This document shows, piece by piece, positions 34,162-42,626 of a stretch of DNA of 64,000 bases. Numbering within the stretch: the first letter of the stretch is position 1; every line of letters starts with the position of its first letter. The notes below the pieces were generated by a model. The model had not been told where the DNA came from and did no database searches. It saw nothing but the letters and a program-made list of their open reading frames with translations. The stretch is from NCBI RefSeq assembly GCF_049331405.1, contig NZ_CP186274.1, positions 9,424,001 through 9,488,000 on the forward strand, read 5' to 3'. This DNA comes from PoT sp049331405. Its GTDB lineage: Bacteria > Planctomycetota > Planctomycetia > Isosphaerales > Isosphaeraceae. Position numbers and translations under genes: made by a program.

Positions 34162-35637
34162 CTACGTGCCGCAGAAGGTGCGGTAGTTGGATTCGTCGGC
34201 CGGCGGCTCGCGATACTCGGCCAGCTCCGGGCGATCCTCATAGGGCGAGGCCAGCACGTCGAGGAGGCGTTGCATCACCGAGAGGTCGTCACGCGACTCG
34301 GCGGCGGCGAGGGCGGCCTCGACCCGGTGGTTGCGGGGGATGAAGGCCGGGTTGACGGAACGCATGAGGGCGGCGGCACCCTGGCTATCCTCGTGGCCGA
34401 GGCGCTCGCGCCAGCGGGTGTGCCAGGCCTGGAATTCGGGGGCCTGGTAGCGATCGTCGGCGGGCAACTCGGGCGAGGAGAGGTCTCGGAAGGTGTTGGT
34501 GAAGTCGGCCCGGGTCTTCTGCATCCAGTCGAGTAGGGAGCGGATCAGGTCGGCGTCCTCGGCCTCGTCGGTGCGGAGGCCCAGCTTCTTCCGCATGCCG
34601 GCGAGCCAGTAAGCGTCGAAGCGGTTGGGGAAGTCCTCGATCACTTCCGTCGCCAGCGCAATGGCCTTCTCCGAGTCGGGGTCGAAGAGGGAGAGCAGGG
34701 TCTCGGCCAGGCGAGCCAGGTTCCACTGGGTGATGGCGGGCTGGTTGTCGTAGGCGTAGCGACCGCCGTGGTCGATCGAGCTGAAGACGGTGGCCGGGTT
34801 GTAGGCGTTCATGAAGGCGCAGGGGCCGTAGTCGATCGTCTCGCCGGAGATCGCCACGTTGTCCGTATTCATGACGCCGTGGACGAACCCCACGTGCTGC
34901 CAGCGGGCGATCAACGCGGCCTGACGGTCGGCGACGCTGCGGAAGAACTCCAGGTATTTGCCGGGGCCATCGGCCAAGTCGGGGTAGTGTCGGGCGATCG
35001 CGTAGTCGGCGAGGGCCTGCAGGGTCGCCGCGCCGCGACGGACGGCGTACTCGAATGTGCCGACGCGGATGTGGCTGTCGGCGATGCGGGTCAGGATCGC
35101 CCCTTTCAGGATCCCGTCGCGATAGATCCGCTCGCCGGTGGTGACGACCGCGAGGCTCCTCGTTGTGGGGATGCCGAAGGCGGCCATCGCCTCGCTGATG
35201 ATGTACTCGCGGAGCATCGGCCCGAGGGCGGCCTTACCGTCGCCTCGCCTGGAGAAGGGGGTCAGGCCCGACCCCTTGAACTGGATGTCGAGGAGTTGGC
35301 CGGAGGGCGTCCGATGCTCGCCCAGCAGGATCGCTCGACCATCGCCGAGGATCGTGAAGCCGCCGTACTGGTGCCCCGCGTACGCCTGGGCGATCGGCTG
35401 GGAGCCCTCCGGTAAGGCCTGGCCGGCGAAGAGGGCCGCGGCGGCCTCGGGCGAGAGGGCGTCGAGGTTCAGGCCCATCTCGGTCGCGAGCCGATGGTTC
35501 AGGATCGCGACGCGAGGCTCGGGGGCCTTCGCCGGTTGGGCCGGGGCGAAGAGGTCGTCCGGCAACCGCGTGTACGTATTATCGAACCGCCATCCGACGG
35601 TGTTCTCTTCCGCGACCGTCTCGGTCGGAGTGGGCAT
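34162..35637 (-). CDS. selO: protein adenylyltransferase SelO (YdiU family)
   Basis: 491 aa, the family length. Landmarks: WRFDNTYTRLPDDLFAPA, the nucleotide-binding AGHQYGGFTILGDGRAILLG (pseudokinase fold with inverted ATP), FKGSGLTPFSRRGDGKAALG, REYIISEAMAAFGIPTTRSL, and HGVMNTDNVAISGETIDYGPC (catalytic Asn/Asp). SelO transfers AMP from ATP to Ser, Thr or Tyr on target proteins and is linked to redox stress. The C-terminus ends NYRTFCGT, with Cys at the third-last residue, where selenocysteine occurs in animal homologues. It converges on the DUF1552 gene with only 7 bp between. Confidence 0.95.
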   Translation of the reverse strand: MPTPTETVAEENTVGWRFDNTYTRLPDDLFAPAQPAKAPEPRVAILNHRLATEMGLNLDALSPEAAAALFAGQALPEGSQPIAQAYAGHQYGGFTILGDGRAILLGEHRTPSGQLLDIQFKGSGLTPFSRRGDGKAALGPMLREYIISEAMAAFGIPTTRSLAVVTTGERIYRDGILKGAILTRIADSHIRVGTFEYAVRRGAATLQALADYAIARHYPDLADGPGKYLEFFRSVADRQAALIARWQHVGFVHGVMNTDNVAISGETIDYGPCAFMNAYNPATVFSSIDHGGRYAYDNQPAITQWNLARLAETLLSLFDPDSEKAIALATEVIEDFPNRFDAYWLAGMRKKLGLRTDEAEDADLIRSLLDWMQKTRADFTNTFRDLSSPELPADDRYQAPEFQAWHTRWRERLGHEDSQGAAALMRSVNPAFIPRNHRVEAALAAAESRDDLSVMQRLLDVLASPYEDRPELAEYREPPADESNYRTFCGT

Positions 35638-35833
35638 GCGTTTTCTCCAGCTCGGCGTTCAAGGTCGCTTGAATTATAGCGAACCGGATCCACCCAAACC
35701 CACCCGACGTTTCGATCGCACCTCCGGGAAGGGTGAAATGCAGCTCAAATCCTGGAAGCTTGACTTGATGAAATGAGGAAGCCCCTCGGCATGACGGCCG
35801 AAGGGCTTCCTCGATTTCAGGACAGTGCGACTC

Positions 35834-36613
35834 TCACACACTGGAGATCTGGACGACCGGCGCGTACTCGTCGTGGCGACGCCACCAGACGCCCGTCTCG
35901 TTGCGACCCTTCGGGGCGAGGTCGAGCCACTGGTACATATTCCAGAGGCCGTCGAGCCCGCGGGCATAGGCCGAGTAGGTGTGGTAGATGACGCCGTCCT
36001 CGAGGACGAACGCGCTCATGCCGGGGCGGTCGCGGGAGTAGGTCGGGGCATCGGTGCCGCAGGTGGCGGCGAACTCGACGACGGGCGCCGGGGCCGGGTC
36101 CAGGTCCATCGCGTGGCCGCCGCGTCGGTAGTTGTACTCGAGGCTCCCGTCGCGCTGCTCCGACTCGGTGAACGAGACGTTGAAGTCGAAGTTGAAGCCG
36201 CTGCCCGTCGACGACGCCCAGGGGAACGTCCAGCCCATCCGCTCTTTGTACGCCTGGAGCTTCGCGAGCGGAGCCCTCGAAACGGCCATGAGCGTGACGT
36301 CGTGGTTCGCCAGATGGACGACGACGCCGTCGAACGCGTCCGCGAGCGAGGAACAAGAGGGGCAGCCCGCCGTGTAATCGGGGCCGAACATGAAGTGGTA
36401 GATCAGGAGCTGCGAGCGCCCCCGGAAGAGGTCGGCCAGCGAGACGGTGCCCCGCTCGGTCTCGAAGCGATAGTCCTTGTCCACCCGGACCCAGGGGAGC
36501 GCCTGGCGTCGCCTGGCCAGCTCGTCGCTGCGCCTCGTCAGCTCCTTCTCGTCGCGGAGCAGCTCGAGCCGGGCGTTGAGCCAATCCTCTCGACTTGCGA
36601 CTTCGTGCGGCAC
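35834..36613 (-). CDS. DUF899 thioredoxin-like protein
   Basis: 259 aa, cytoplasmic. Residues about 70-100 carry the family core QLLIYHFMFGPDYTAGCPSC followed by ADAFDG, then MGWTFPWASS and YSAYARGLDGLWNMYQWLD. DUF899 proteins have a thioredoxin-like fold with a CxxC motif (CPSC) and unknown substrate. It is the last gene of a probable operon with ArsR, an SRPBCC protein and a small membrane protein, the common context of DUF899 genes. Its start overlaps the preceding coding sequence by 76 bp. Confidence 0.9.
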   Translation of the reverse strand: MPHEVASREDWLNARLELLRDEKELTRRSDELARRRQALPWVRVDKDYRFETERGTVSLADLFRGRSQLLIYHFMFGPDYTAGCPSCSSLADAFDGVVVHLANHDVTLMAVSRAPLAKLQAYKERMGWTFPWASSTGSGFNFDFNVSFTESEQRDGSLEYNYRRGGHAMDLDPAPAPVVEFAATCGTDAPTYSRDRPGMSAFVLEDGVIYHTYSAYARGLDGLWNMYQWLDLAPKGRNETGVWWRRHDEYAPVVQISSV

Positions 36614-36909
36614 GGTTCAAACTCCATTCTGAAGTGAGGGGACGTGGATCGCATGAATTTTAGACGTGAAATCGTCAAGAAGAGTACGAAGATCATGCAG
36701 GAGGACAGCAGCCCCCATCGGAGGTACGTCGCCGCGGAGAACGACAGGGCGAAGCCGGTCCAGAGCGTCACGTACGCCGCCAGGCACGCGGGACACTTGG
36801 GGATCAGTGCGAACAAAGCGCCCGGTACGAGCCATGCGAGGCACTCCCGGAGCCTTCGCAGCCCCGACGATTTCCTGCGGTCGCTGGCGGCATCGCAGCA
36901 CGTGCTCAT
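36538..36909 (-). CDS. small membrane protein with CPxC motif, operon partner of DUF899
   Basis: 123 aa. Two or three hydrophobic segments: residues about 23-45 (ECLAWLVPGALFALIPKCPA) and 48-85. The motif LIPKCPACLAAYVTLWTG carries a CPAC pair at the edge of the first TM. The C-terminal 40 residues overlap the DUF899 gene in another frame, so that part may be coincidental extension. Conserved small CPAC membrane proteins are often found beside ArsR/SRPBCC/DUF899 genes; function unknown. Starts 15 bp after the SRPBCC stop. Confidence 0.65.
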   Translation of the reverse strand: MSTCCDAASDRRKSSGLRRLRECLAWLVPGALFALIPKCPACLAAYVTLWTGFALSFSAATYLRWGLLSSCMIFVLFLTISRLKFMRSTSPHFRMEFEPCRTKSQVERIGSTPGSSCSATRRS

Positions 36910-36924
36910 CGCCGCGTCTCCTGC

Positions 36925-37380
36925 TTAGCGGGCCTTGGCTTCCGCCCCCTTGCGGATCCGCCCGAGCCAGTAGTCCCAGCCTTCGGAGAGGCCGTCGCGA
37001 TGCTCGGGCTGGATCGCCCCCATCGCGCGATGGGTGAACAGGAGGCGCGTCCCGTTCCCCTCCGCCTTGAAGCGGTATTGCAGGTGGTTGGCCGACGGGT
37101 ACGACATCATCAGCGGGCCGCAGATCTCGAGCAGCGTCGGCGGCTTAATGACCTGCACGTGCCCCCAGAGGTGCCCGGCGTTGTTCCCGAGGTCGCGGAA
37201 CCAGCGCCCGCCCGGCCAGGCCTCGAGCTTCATCGGGAACGGCTTACCGTCGGGCATCTGCCCCTCGGGGCCGATCTCTTCCAGCATGGCCTCGAAGGCG
37301 ATCTCGATCGGCGCGGCGATCTCGACCTCCTTGGAGATGGTGAAGCACTGGATTTCCTGCTCGACATCGCTGATCGGCAT
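36925..37380 (-). CDS. SRPBCC / AHSA1-like domain protein
   Basis: 151 aa. START/AHSA1-type ligand-binding fold: FTISKEVEIAAPIEIAFEA at the N-terminus, KLEAWPGGRWFRDLGNNAGH in the middle and SEGWDYWLGRI at the end. Start choice: the ATG at 37386 overlaps the ArsR stop as ATGA, but the SD GGGGAGG sits 7 bases before the ATG at 37380, so that is preferred. Such proteins are co-transcribed with ArsR-type repressors and may bind hydrophobic ligands; ligand unknown. Confidence 0.88.
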   Translation of the reverse strand: MPISDVEQEIQCFTISKEVEIAAPIEIAFEAMLEEIGPEGQMPDGKPFPMKLEAWPGGRWFRDLGNNAGHLWGHVQVIKPPTLLEICGPLMMSYPSANHLQYRFKAEGNGTRLLFTHRAMGAIQPEHRDGLSEGWDYWLGRIRKGAEAKAR

Positions 37381-37382
37381 CG

Positions 37383-37748
37383 TCATTCCTCCCCTTCGGA
37401 GTTGTCCTGCCCCTCGGATCGCTCTCTCGCCTTGCGCTCGGCCCGCTCCTTGATGCGATCGAGCTGGTGATCCCAGAAGGGCTCGAAGTTCCGGACCCAG
37501 TCGTGTATGGCCTTCAAACTCTGTGCGTTCAACGTGTAGAGCCGCTGCTGGCCCGCCCCTCGCACGTTGACCAACCCCACCTCCCTGAGGACCTTGAGGT
37601 GCTTGGAGACCAGGGGCTGCGCCAGCCCGAGCGACGCGACCATGTCGTTCACCGGCCTCTCGCCCAGGGCGAGGAGGTCGAGTATCTGTCGCCGTCGCGG
37701 CTCGGCCACCGCATTGAACGCGTCGGAAGTCGTTGATGCTCGTGCCAT
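37383..37748 (-). CDS. ArsR-family winged-helix repressor
   Basis: 121 aa. The winged helix-turn-helix spans residues about 10-85: AVAEPRRRQILDLLALGERP, NDMVASLGLAQPLVSKHLKV and VNVRGAGQQRLYTLN. No metal-binding CxC is present, so it belongs to the SdpR-like group rather than metal sensors. It is the first gene of the operon running to 35834 and likely represses its own promoter, which lies directly before the ATG. The C-terminal tail is charged (ERKARERSEGQDNSEGEE). Confidence 0.92.
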   Translation of the reverse strand: MARASTTSDAFNAVAEPRRRQILDLLALGERPVNDMVASLGLAQPLVSKHLKVLREVGLVNVRGAGQQRLYTLNAQSLKAIHDWVRNFEPFWDHQLDRIKERAERKARERSEGQDNSEGEE

Positions 37749-37754
37749 GCGGGG

Positions 37755-37782
37755 ATAATATACCGTAATGGGAATATTTCAA
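37755..37782 (-). promoter_or_regulatory. promoter of the ArsR operon, probably leaderless
   Basis: On the minus strand, TTGAAA (37782-37777) and TATTAT (37760-37755) are separated by 16 bp. The -10 ends only six bases before the ArsR ATG (37748), so transcription would start at or next to the start codon and the mRNA would have no leader. No SD is possible in this arrangement. Confidence 0.55.
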
Positions 37783-37958
37783 GGGAGGCCGTCAGGAATC
37801 GGGACGTTTCCTCGAACGTGGGCGATGCGATGGCGGACCGCAAACGCGACGTTAACCTGCATCGTGCAAAGGGAAACGAGATGGGCAGCGGGTGCGTTCG
37901 AGAATCGATTCGGAGGACAGATTTTGATGGGAGCGAGCCGGCGGGAAGATCGCACGGG

Positions 37959-39212
37959 CTAGGGGCTGACCCCGGCCGCACTCGCCGGCGGGCTCGTCGG
38001 GAGGGGTTGAGTGGGGTCGTGCAGGACGCGACTCAGGAGGATCAACTGGTCGTCGCGTTGCAGGGGGCCGGACTCGCCGCCGATCGGGTTGAGGTGCATC
38101 TCGTCGCCGCGCTGGATGCCGATCAGGAGGCAGGCCTTGCGGTCGCCACGATGCCTGGCGAAGAGGCCGCTCAACTCGACGAAGTCCTTGCCCAGAAGGT
38201 CCTCGGGGGCCGGGAACAGGAACATCTCGTTGGCGTCTCGGCCGACGGTCAAGAGCTCGTGATAGACCCGGGTCATCCCGTGAAAGAGGGCCGAGCGGGC
38301 GAGGAGCCTCAGGCCCAGGTCCTCGGAGGAGACGATCTCATCGGCGCCGGCTTTTTTGAGATGGAGGCGGTGGGAGGCCTCGCGGCATTCGGCGGAGATG
38401 TTGGGCTGGCTCCCCCCCCGGCAGAGGTCCCGGATGGAGATGCAGCAGAGGATCGACTTGCCGTCGGCGAACTTGCCCTCTCGCTCGTCGGTCAGGACCA
38501 CGACCGAGTGGGCCGTGGGGACCTTGGCCCGCCGTAGGATCAAATCATCCGTCGGGTCGCCGTGGACGATGTAGACGTCGCTGAAGGCAGGATCTTCGCC
38601 CTCGCGGGGCAGTTGGATGTCCTCGGGGTCGTCGTGGATGATGACGACGGGGCGCCTTTCCTGAATGATCCGGGAGTGGACCTGGCGGATCAGCTCCAAT
38701 CCGCGGGGGGCCCAGTTGCAGACGACCAGGTGGCCCTCCATCTCGAAGTTGGACACGTCGCGTCTCCGCAGGTAGCGTTCGATCAAGAGTGACGCCAGGC
38801 TCGCCGTGAAGAGGCCAGCCAGGCCGGTGCCCAGGAGGAGCAGGACGCTCATCACCAGGCGCCCGGCGGTCGTCATCGGGGACGTGGCGAGGCCGCTGAA
38901 CAGCACCACCCAGACGCCCCAGAGCGAGTCCAGCCAGGTGGCGAAGTCCGGGTTGACCCGCCGCTCGGCGTAATAGAGGGCGATCGCCCCGACCTGCCAG
39001 CTCACGAAGAACGCCACGAAAGCCTGGCGGACCTGGTTTCGGTTCCATTTCGTGACGACCGAGAGGATCGCCTGTCGCCACTCCCGCGACCTCAACGCAT
39101 CAAGGATGGCCCGTCGGCGACTGGTAGGAATGCCCTGGTCTCCGTCCACGGCGGCCGGCCCCCTCCCGCAGGCGACAGGCCGAGTTCGGTCGAGCTGGTT
39201 GCGGCCTTCCAT
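37959..39212 (-). CDS. ion-channel family protein with TrkA-N (RCK) domains and atypical pore
   Basis: 417 aa. Two TM segments (about residues 65-85 and 115-140) flank a pore loop, LWGVWVVLFSGLATSPMTTAG, as in two-TM potassium channels. A TrkA-N Rossmann domain follows (HLVVCNWAPRGLELIRQVHS, DVYIVHGDPTDDLILRRA, VVVLTDEREGKFADGKS), then a TrkA-C-like end. The canonical TVGYGD selectivity filter is absent; FSGLATSPMT occupies its place, so potassium selectivity is not assured. Cytoplasmic nucleotide-binding gating is inferred from the RCK fold. It is divergent from the GH13 gene with 292 bp between. Confidence 0.82.
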   Translation of the reverse strand: MEGRNQLDRTRPVACGRGPAAVDGDQGIPTSRRRAILDALRSREWRQAILSVVTKWNRNQVRQAFVAFFVSWQVGAIALYYAERRVNPDFATWLDSLWGVWVVLFSGLATSPMTTAGRLVMSVLLLLGTGLAGLFTASLASLLIERYLRRRDVSNFEMEGHLVVCNWAPRGLELIRQVHSRIIQERRPVVIIHDDPEDIQLPREGEDPAFSDVYIVHGDPTDDLILRRAKVPTAHSVVVLTDEREGKFADGKSILCCISIRDLCRGGSQPNISAECREASHRLHLKKAGADEIVSSEDLGLRLLARSALFHGMTRVYHELLTVGRDANEMFLFPAPEDLLGKDFVELSGLFARHRGDRKACLLIGIQRGDEMHLNPIGGESGPLQRDDQLILLSRVLHDPTQPLPTSPPASAAGVSP

Positions 39213-39504
39213 CGCTCGTCGTCGCGACGGATCCGGCGAGGGGGAATCTTAACGATAGCACGTCGAGGGCCGGGGCGGATAATTCGCAGTCGACGATTCC
39301 TCGGCCGGGCTCGAGGGGAGGTCATTCGCGTGAGGCCGCGAGGAATTGTCTGGGCCGTTCATCTCATGATACCAGGGATATGGAGGGCACGCGCCTCGCC
39401 CGCGATTGCAGGCCCACGCCGGGACGTCGGCATGACGTTTGCGACCTCCACAATCCCCCATCACGCCCGCCCTTTGAAGGATTTCTACACGCCCGGAGGC
39501 CCCG

Positions 39505-41382
39505 ATGGCCCAGGATCGCACCGCGACGAAGCCTCGCCCGACAGCTTCAGCCACTGCTACGACTGCAGCCTCAGCCGCCGCCAAGCCGACTTCCAAGGTT
39601 CATGACGGTATGGGCGCGATCTCTCACGACGGGGGGACGGCCTTCCGCGTCTGGGCCCCCCACGCCGAGAAGGTCTTCGTCGTCGGCTCGTTCAACGACT
39701 GGAACGAGACCGCGAACGCAATGTCGGCCGAGGATGGGGGCTACTGGTACGCCGACCTCGAGAAGGCCAAGATCGGCGACGAGTATCGCTACCTGATCCA
39801 CAACGGCTCGAATAAGCTCTCGAGGATCGATCCATACGCCAAGGAGGTCACGAACTCCGTCGGCAACGGCATCATCCACGACCCCGAGTTCGACTGGGCG
39901 GACGATGACTTCACCATGCCGAGCTGGAACAAGCTCGTCGTCTACGAGCTCCACATCGGCACCTTCAATGACGACCCGGGCGGGGCACCCGGGACCTTCG
40001 CCGACGCCGAGAAGAAGCTGGGGCACCTGAAGTCGCTCGGCGTGAACGCCATCGAGATCATGCCCGCCGCCGAGTTCGCCGGCGACTTCTCCTGGGGTTA
40101 CAACCCGGCGCACATCTTCGCTGTGGAGAGCTCCTACGGCGGGCCGAAGGCGTTCAAGCACTTCGTGAAGCAGGCCCACAAGCTCGGGATCGCGGTGATC
40201 CTCGACGTCGTCTACAACCACTTCGGCCCCGGCGACCTCCACATCTGGCAGTTCGACGGCTGGAGCGAGAACAACCTGGGCGGCATCTACTTCTATAACG
40301 ATTGGCGCTGCGAGACCCCCTGGGGGAACAGCCGGCCCGACTACGGCCGAGGCGAGGTCCGCCAGTACATCCGCGACAACGCCATCATGTGGGTCGAGGA
40401 CTTCCACGTCGACGGCCTCCGCTACGACATGACCCTCTACATCCGCCAGGTCCGCGCGGACGGCGACCCCGGCTGCGACCTGCCCGACGGGTGGGGCCTC
40501 GCCCAGTGGATCAACGGCGAGATCCGCGAACGGTTCCCGAACAAGATCACCATCGCCGAGGATCTGCAGAACAATAGCTGGATCACCAAGGACGTCGGAG
40601 CCGGCGGCGCCGGGTTCGGCTCGCAGTGGGACGCGGCGTTCGTCCACCCGGTCCGGGCCACGGTGATCGCGCCCGACGACTCGCACCGCAACATGTGGAC
40701 GCTCCGCAACGCGATCACCCACGGCTACAACGGCGACGCTTTCCAGCGGGTCATCTACAGCGAGTCGCACGACGAGGTCGCCAACGGCAAGGCCCGCGTG
40801 ACCTCGGAGGTGGACGCCGACTCGGCCGAGAACTATTACGCCAAGAAGCGGTCGACGCTCGCGGCGGCCCTGGTCTTCACGTCGCCGGGCATCCCCATGC
40901 TCTTCCAGGGGCAGGACTTCCTCGAATCCGGCTGGTTCCAGGACACCGTCCCGCTCGACTGGCAACTGACCAAGAAGCACAAGGGGATCGTCGGCCTCTA
41001 CCGCGATCTCATCAGCCTCCGGCTCAACGACGCCGGGACCACGGCCGGGCTCAGCGGTCAGCACGTCAACGTTCACCACATCAACGACCTCGACAAGATG
41101 ATCGCATTCCACCGCTGGGAAGAGGGTGGGGCCGGCGACGACGTCATCGTGGTCGCGAACTTCTCCGCGAAGTCGTTCGAGAACTACCGGATCGGCCTGC
41201 CGCAGCCGGGCAAGTGGGTGCTCCGCATGAACAGCGACTGGAAGGGGTACGCCCCCGATTTCCAGGACTTCGAGAGCTTCGACATGGAAGGGCACCCCGG
41301 CGATTACGACGGCTACCCTAACTATGGCGAATTCGCGATCGCCCCGTACAGTTTCCTGATCTTCTCGCAAGATAAGGAGTGA
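39505..41382 (+). CDS. GH13 alpha-glucan enzyme, branching-enzyme type
   Basis: 625 aa. After an Ala/Thr/Ser/Pro-rich N-terminus (1-33), a CBM48 domain begins near residue 40 (RVWAPHAEKVFVVGSFNDWN). The GH13 barrel has its four conserved regions: DVVYNH (region I), GLRYDMTLYI (II, nucleophile Asp), IAEDLQ (III, acid/base Glu) and SESHDE (IV, Asp). Family members cleave alpha-1,4 and form alpha-1,6 bonds (GlgB) or act as alpha-amylases; GlgB is the closer fit by domain layout. The upstream SD GGAGG is 5 bases before the ATG. Role in glycogen storage inferred. Rho-independent terminators follow. Confidence 0.9.
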   Translation: MAQDRTATKPRPTASATATTAASAAAKPTSKVHDGMGAISHDGGTAFRVWAPHAEKVFVVGSFNDWNETANAMSAEDGGYWYADLEKAKIGDEYRYLIHNGSNKLSRIDPYAKEVTNSVGNGIIHDPEFDWADDDFTMPSWNKLVVYELHIGTFNDDPGGAPGTFADAEKKLGHLKSLGVNAIEIMPAAEFAGDFSWGYNPAHIFAVESSYGGPKAFKHFVKQAHKLGIAVILDVVYNHFGPGDLHIWQFDGWSENNLGGIYFYNDWRCETPWGNSRPDYGRGEVRQYIRDNAIMWVEDFHVDGLRYDMTLYIRQVRADGDPGCDLPDGWGLAQWINGEIRERFPNKITIAEDLQNNSWITKDVGAGGAGFGSQWDAAFVHPVRATVIAPDDSHRNMWTLRNAITHGYNGDAFQRVIYSESHDEVANGKARVTSEVDADSAENYYAKKRSTLAAALVFTSPGIPMLFQGQDFLESGWFQDTVPLDWQLTKKHKGIVGLYRDLISLRLNDAGTTAGLSGQHVNVHHINDLDKMIAFHRWEEGGAGDDVIVVANFSAKSFENYRIGLPQPGKWVLRMNSDWKGYAPDFQDFESFDMEGHPGDYDGYPNYGEFAIAPYSFLIFSQDKE

Positions 41383-41401
41383 GAGTCGGCGGAGCCGAAT
41401 C

Positions 41402-41440
41402 GATGCCCGAGGCGCTTCACCCGCGCCCCGGGCATCTTTT
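41402..41440 (+). terminator. rho-independent terminator of the GH13 gene
   Basis: Stem GATGCCCGAGGCGC (41402-41415) pairs with GCGCCCCGGGCATC (41423-41436), 14 positions with one mismatch, 7-nt loop, directly followed by TTTT then ATTT. It is 20 bp after the GH13 stop. Confidence 0.85.
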
Positions 41441-41446
41441 ATTTCG

Positions 41447-41499
41447 AAGCCGAACGCCCGGATCGATCGCGATGGGATCGACACGGGCGTTCGGCTTTA
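41447..41499. terminator. second hairpin terminator, possibly bidirectional
   Basis: AAGCCGAACGCCCG (41447-41460) and CGGGCGTTCGGCTT (41484-41497) are perfectly complementary over 14 bp, with a TTTA run on one side and AAAT on the other. It could end transcripts from both the GH13 and the YqjD-like gene, which converge here. Confidence 0.6.
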
Positions 41500-41524
41500 T
41501 CTGATGTCAGGGTTCGAAATGCAG

Positions 41525-41554
41525 AGGGCCACCCAGTCGGTGACGGGTGGCCCT
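41525..41554. terminator. third hairpin between convergent genes
   Basis: AGGGCCACCC (41525-41534) and GGGTGGCCCT (41545-41554) pair over 10 bp with a 10-nt loop. There is no clear U-tract, so it may only assist termination of the minus-strand YqjD-like gene, whose stop is 27 bp away. Confidence 0.4.
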
Positions 41555-41580
41555 TCGATGTTTCGCAGGGTCGAGACCAC

Positions 41581-41886
41581 TCAGGAGCGGTCGGACCGCA
41601 GGGCCAGGCCGAGGACCAGCCCGAGCGAAATGCCGAGGCCGAAAGCGAGGGCAACGGACTGCGCCGGGTTCTCGCGGACCATCCCGCTCGCCTGACGGTA
41701 GCCCTCGCGGGCGCGGTCGGCGACGTCTTCGTACTGGTGCTGAAACTGAGCACCCGCTTGCTCAGCATACTCCCTGACATTGCCGGCGATGCCGCCCACC
41801 TTGTCGGCGACCGAGTCGGTCGCCTTCTTGGCCTGGGCGGCACCTTCGTCGATCGCGTCCTTCGCCTTGTCTTTCGGATCCGCCAT
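41581..41886 (-). CDS. YqjD/ElaB (DUF883)-like membrane-anchored protein
   Basis: 101 aa. Residues 1-70 are amphipathic helix rich in Ala, Lys, Asp and Glu (DEGAAQAKKATDSVADKVGG), and a C-terminal TM near 77-97 (AQSVALAFGLGISLGLVLGL) ends in Arg. This layout matches DUF883/YqjD proteins, which in enterobacteria bind ribosomes in stationary phase; that role is not shown here. It lies next to the LEA-like gene, so both may be stress-linked. Confidence 0.75.
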   Translation of the reverse strand: MADPKDKAKDAIDEGAAQAKKATDSVADKVGGIAGNVREYAEQAGAQFQHQYEDVADRAREGYRQASGMVRENPAQSVALAFGLGISLGLVLGLALRSDRS

Positions 41887-41993
41887 GGTCTCAATCCTTC
41901 TCGCGTCGGGCGTCCGGGCAGGGGGTCATCCCGTGTCCAGGGCCGGGGTTATGTCCTGTTCAAGATCCACGAATGACCACGAAACGTTGTCGT

Positions 41994-42251
41994 TCAGGTC
42001 CTGTCTTTGATGTCCTGGCCGACTTCCTTGATCTTCTCGCCGGCCGTGTGAGCGGCGTCTTTCGCCTTCTCGCCGGCGGTGTGGGCGGCGTCCCGGGCCT
42101 TCTCGCCCGCAGTGTGGGCCGCGTCACTGGCCTTCGCGCCGGCGGTATGGGCGGCGTCCTTGGTCTTCTCGTAGGCCGTCTCTGCGAGTTCCTTGGCCTT
42201 GTGCGCCGCGTCTTCGAGGCCTTCCTTGATCTTGTCTGTGGTGTTCGACAT
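41994..42251 (-). CDS. LEA-like protein with tandem 11-residue repeats
   Basis: 85 aa, entirely charged and Ala/His/Thr-rich. Residues 32-75 are four copies of an 11-mer (DAAHTAGEKAK type), the period of group 3 late-embryogenesis-abundant proteins that are disordered in solution and fold into amphipathic helix on drying. Residues 1-31 (MSNTTDKIKEGLEDAAHKAK) and the end (EVGQDIKDRT) continue the pattern. No signal peptide. A protective role against water or salt stress is likely from the repeat class, unproven here. Confidence 0.8.
   Translation of the reverse strand: MSNTTDKIKEGLEDAAHKAKELAETAYEKTKDAAHTAGAKASDAAHTAGEKARDAAHTAGEKAKDAAHTAGEKIKEVGQDIKDRT
42027..42158 (-). repeat. four tandem 33-bp coding repeats
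   Basis: Four in-frame 33-bp units encode the 11-mer DAAHTAGxKxx of the LEA-like protein. The anchor GTGTGGGCGGCGTC recurs with exact 33-bp spacing (at 42046, 42079, 42112 and 42145) with few changes. Such repeats can vary in number by slippage or recombination. Confidence 0.85.
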
Positions 42252-42626
42252 GCGAAGTCTCCCGATCTATCAGGCGTGGATCCATTCCCGGATTCGATTT
42301 CTCGTGGCTGCAACGGTTGTAAAAGCAGATCACATGCCCGATTCGTGAATTCGCAGGTCAATCCTCAATCTGCGCAGACCGACGGCCCCTCCGCAAGGAG
42401 ATCCACCAGGTTTCCGCGAAATTCAAGGGCCGAGGCATGGGGGCCGACGGGGGTTCGGATCATCCGACGAGGTCAGGCTTCAATCGACGTGCGTCGTCGA
42501 ATTCTCAGGATAGTGCCGGCGTCTTCACAACCGGCCGATCGTCTCGGCATGCGGCGAACACGAGGATATGACATGCTCGCCGGTTGATACGATTCCCGCG
42601 ATCGCGGGATGGCGTCGAGCCAAGCT
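42252..42626. other. 375-bp intergenic region
   Basis: No gene supported. It contains upstream sequence of the LEA-like gene and, near the right end, a perfect 16-bp palindrome TCCCGCGATCGCGGGA (42594-42609) 17 bp beyond the stop of the phosphatase gene. No U-tract follows the palindrome, so a terminator role is uncertain. Confidence 0.4.

Noticed and set aside
42540..42587. Another possible SBP56-like 3' end (RGYDMLAG then stop, compared with RGHDMLIN)
   Set aside because: Only about eight residues are alike, and the upstream codons show no similarity to SBP56; chance is sufficient.
42594..42609. 16-bp palindrome as a restriction/integration or origin site
   Set aside because: Short GC palindromes arise by chance in GC-rich DNA, and no other features support this; recorded only as intergenic content.
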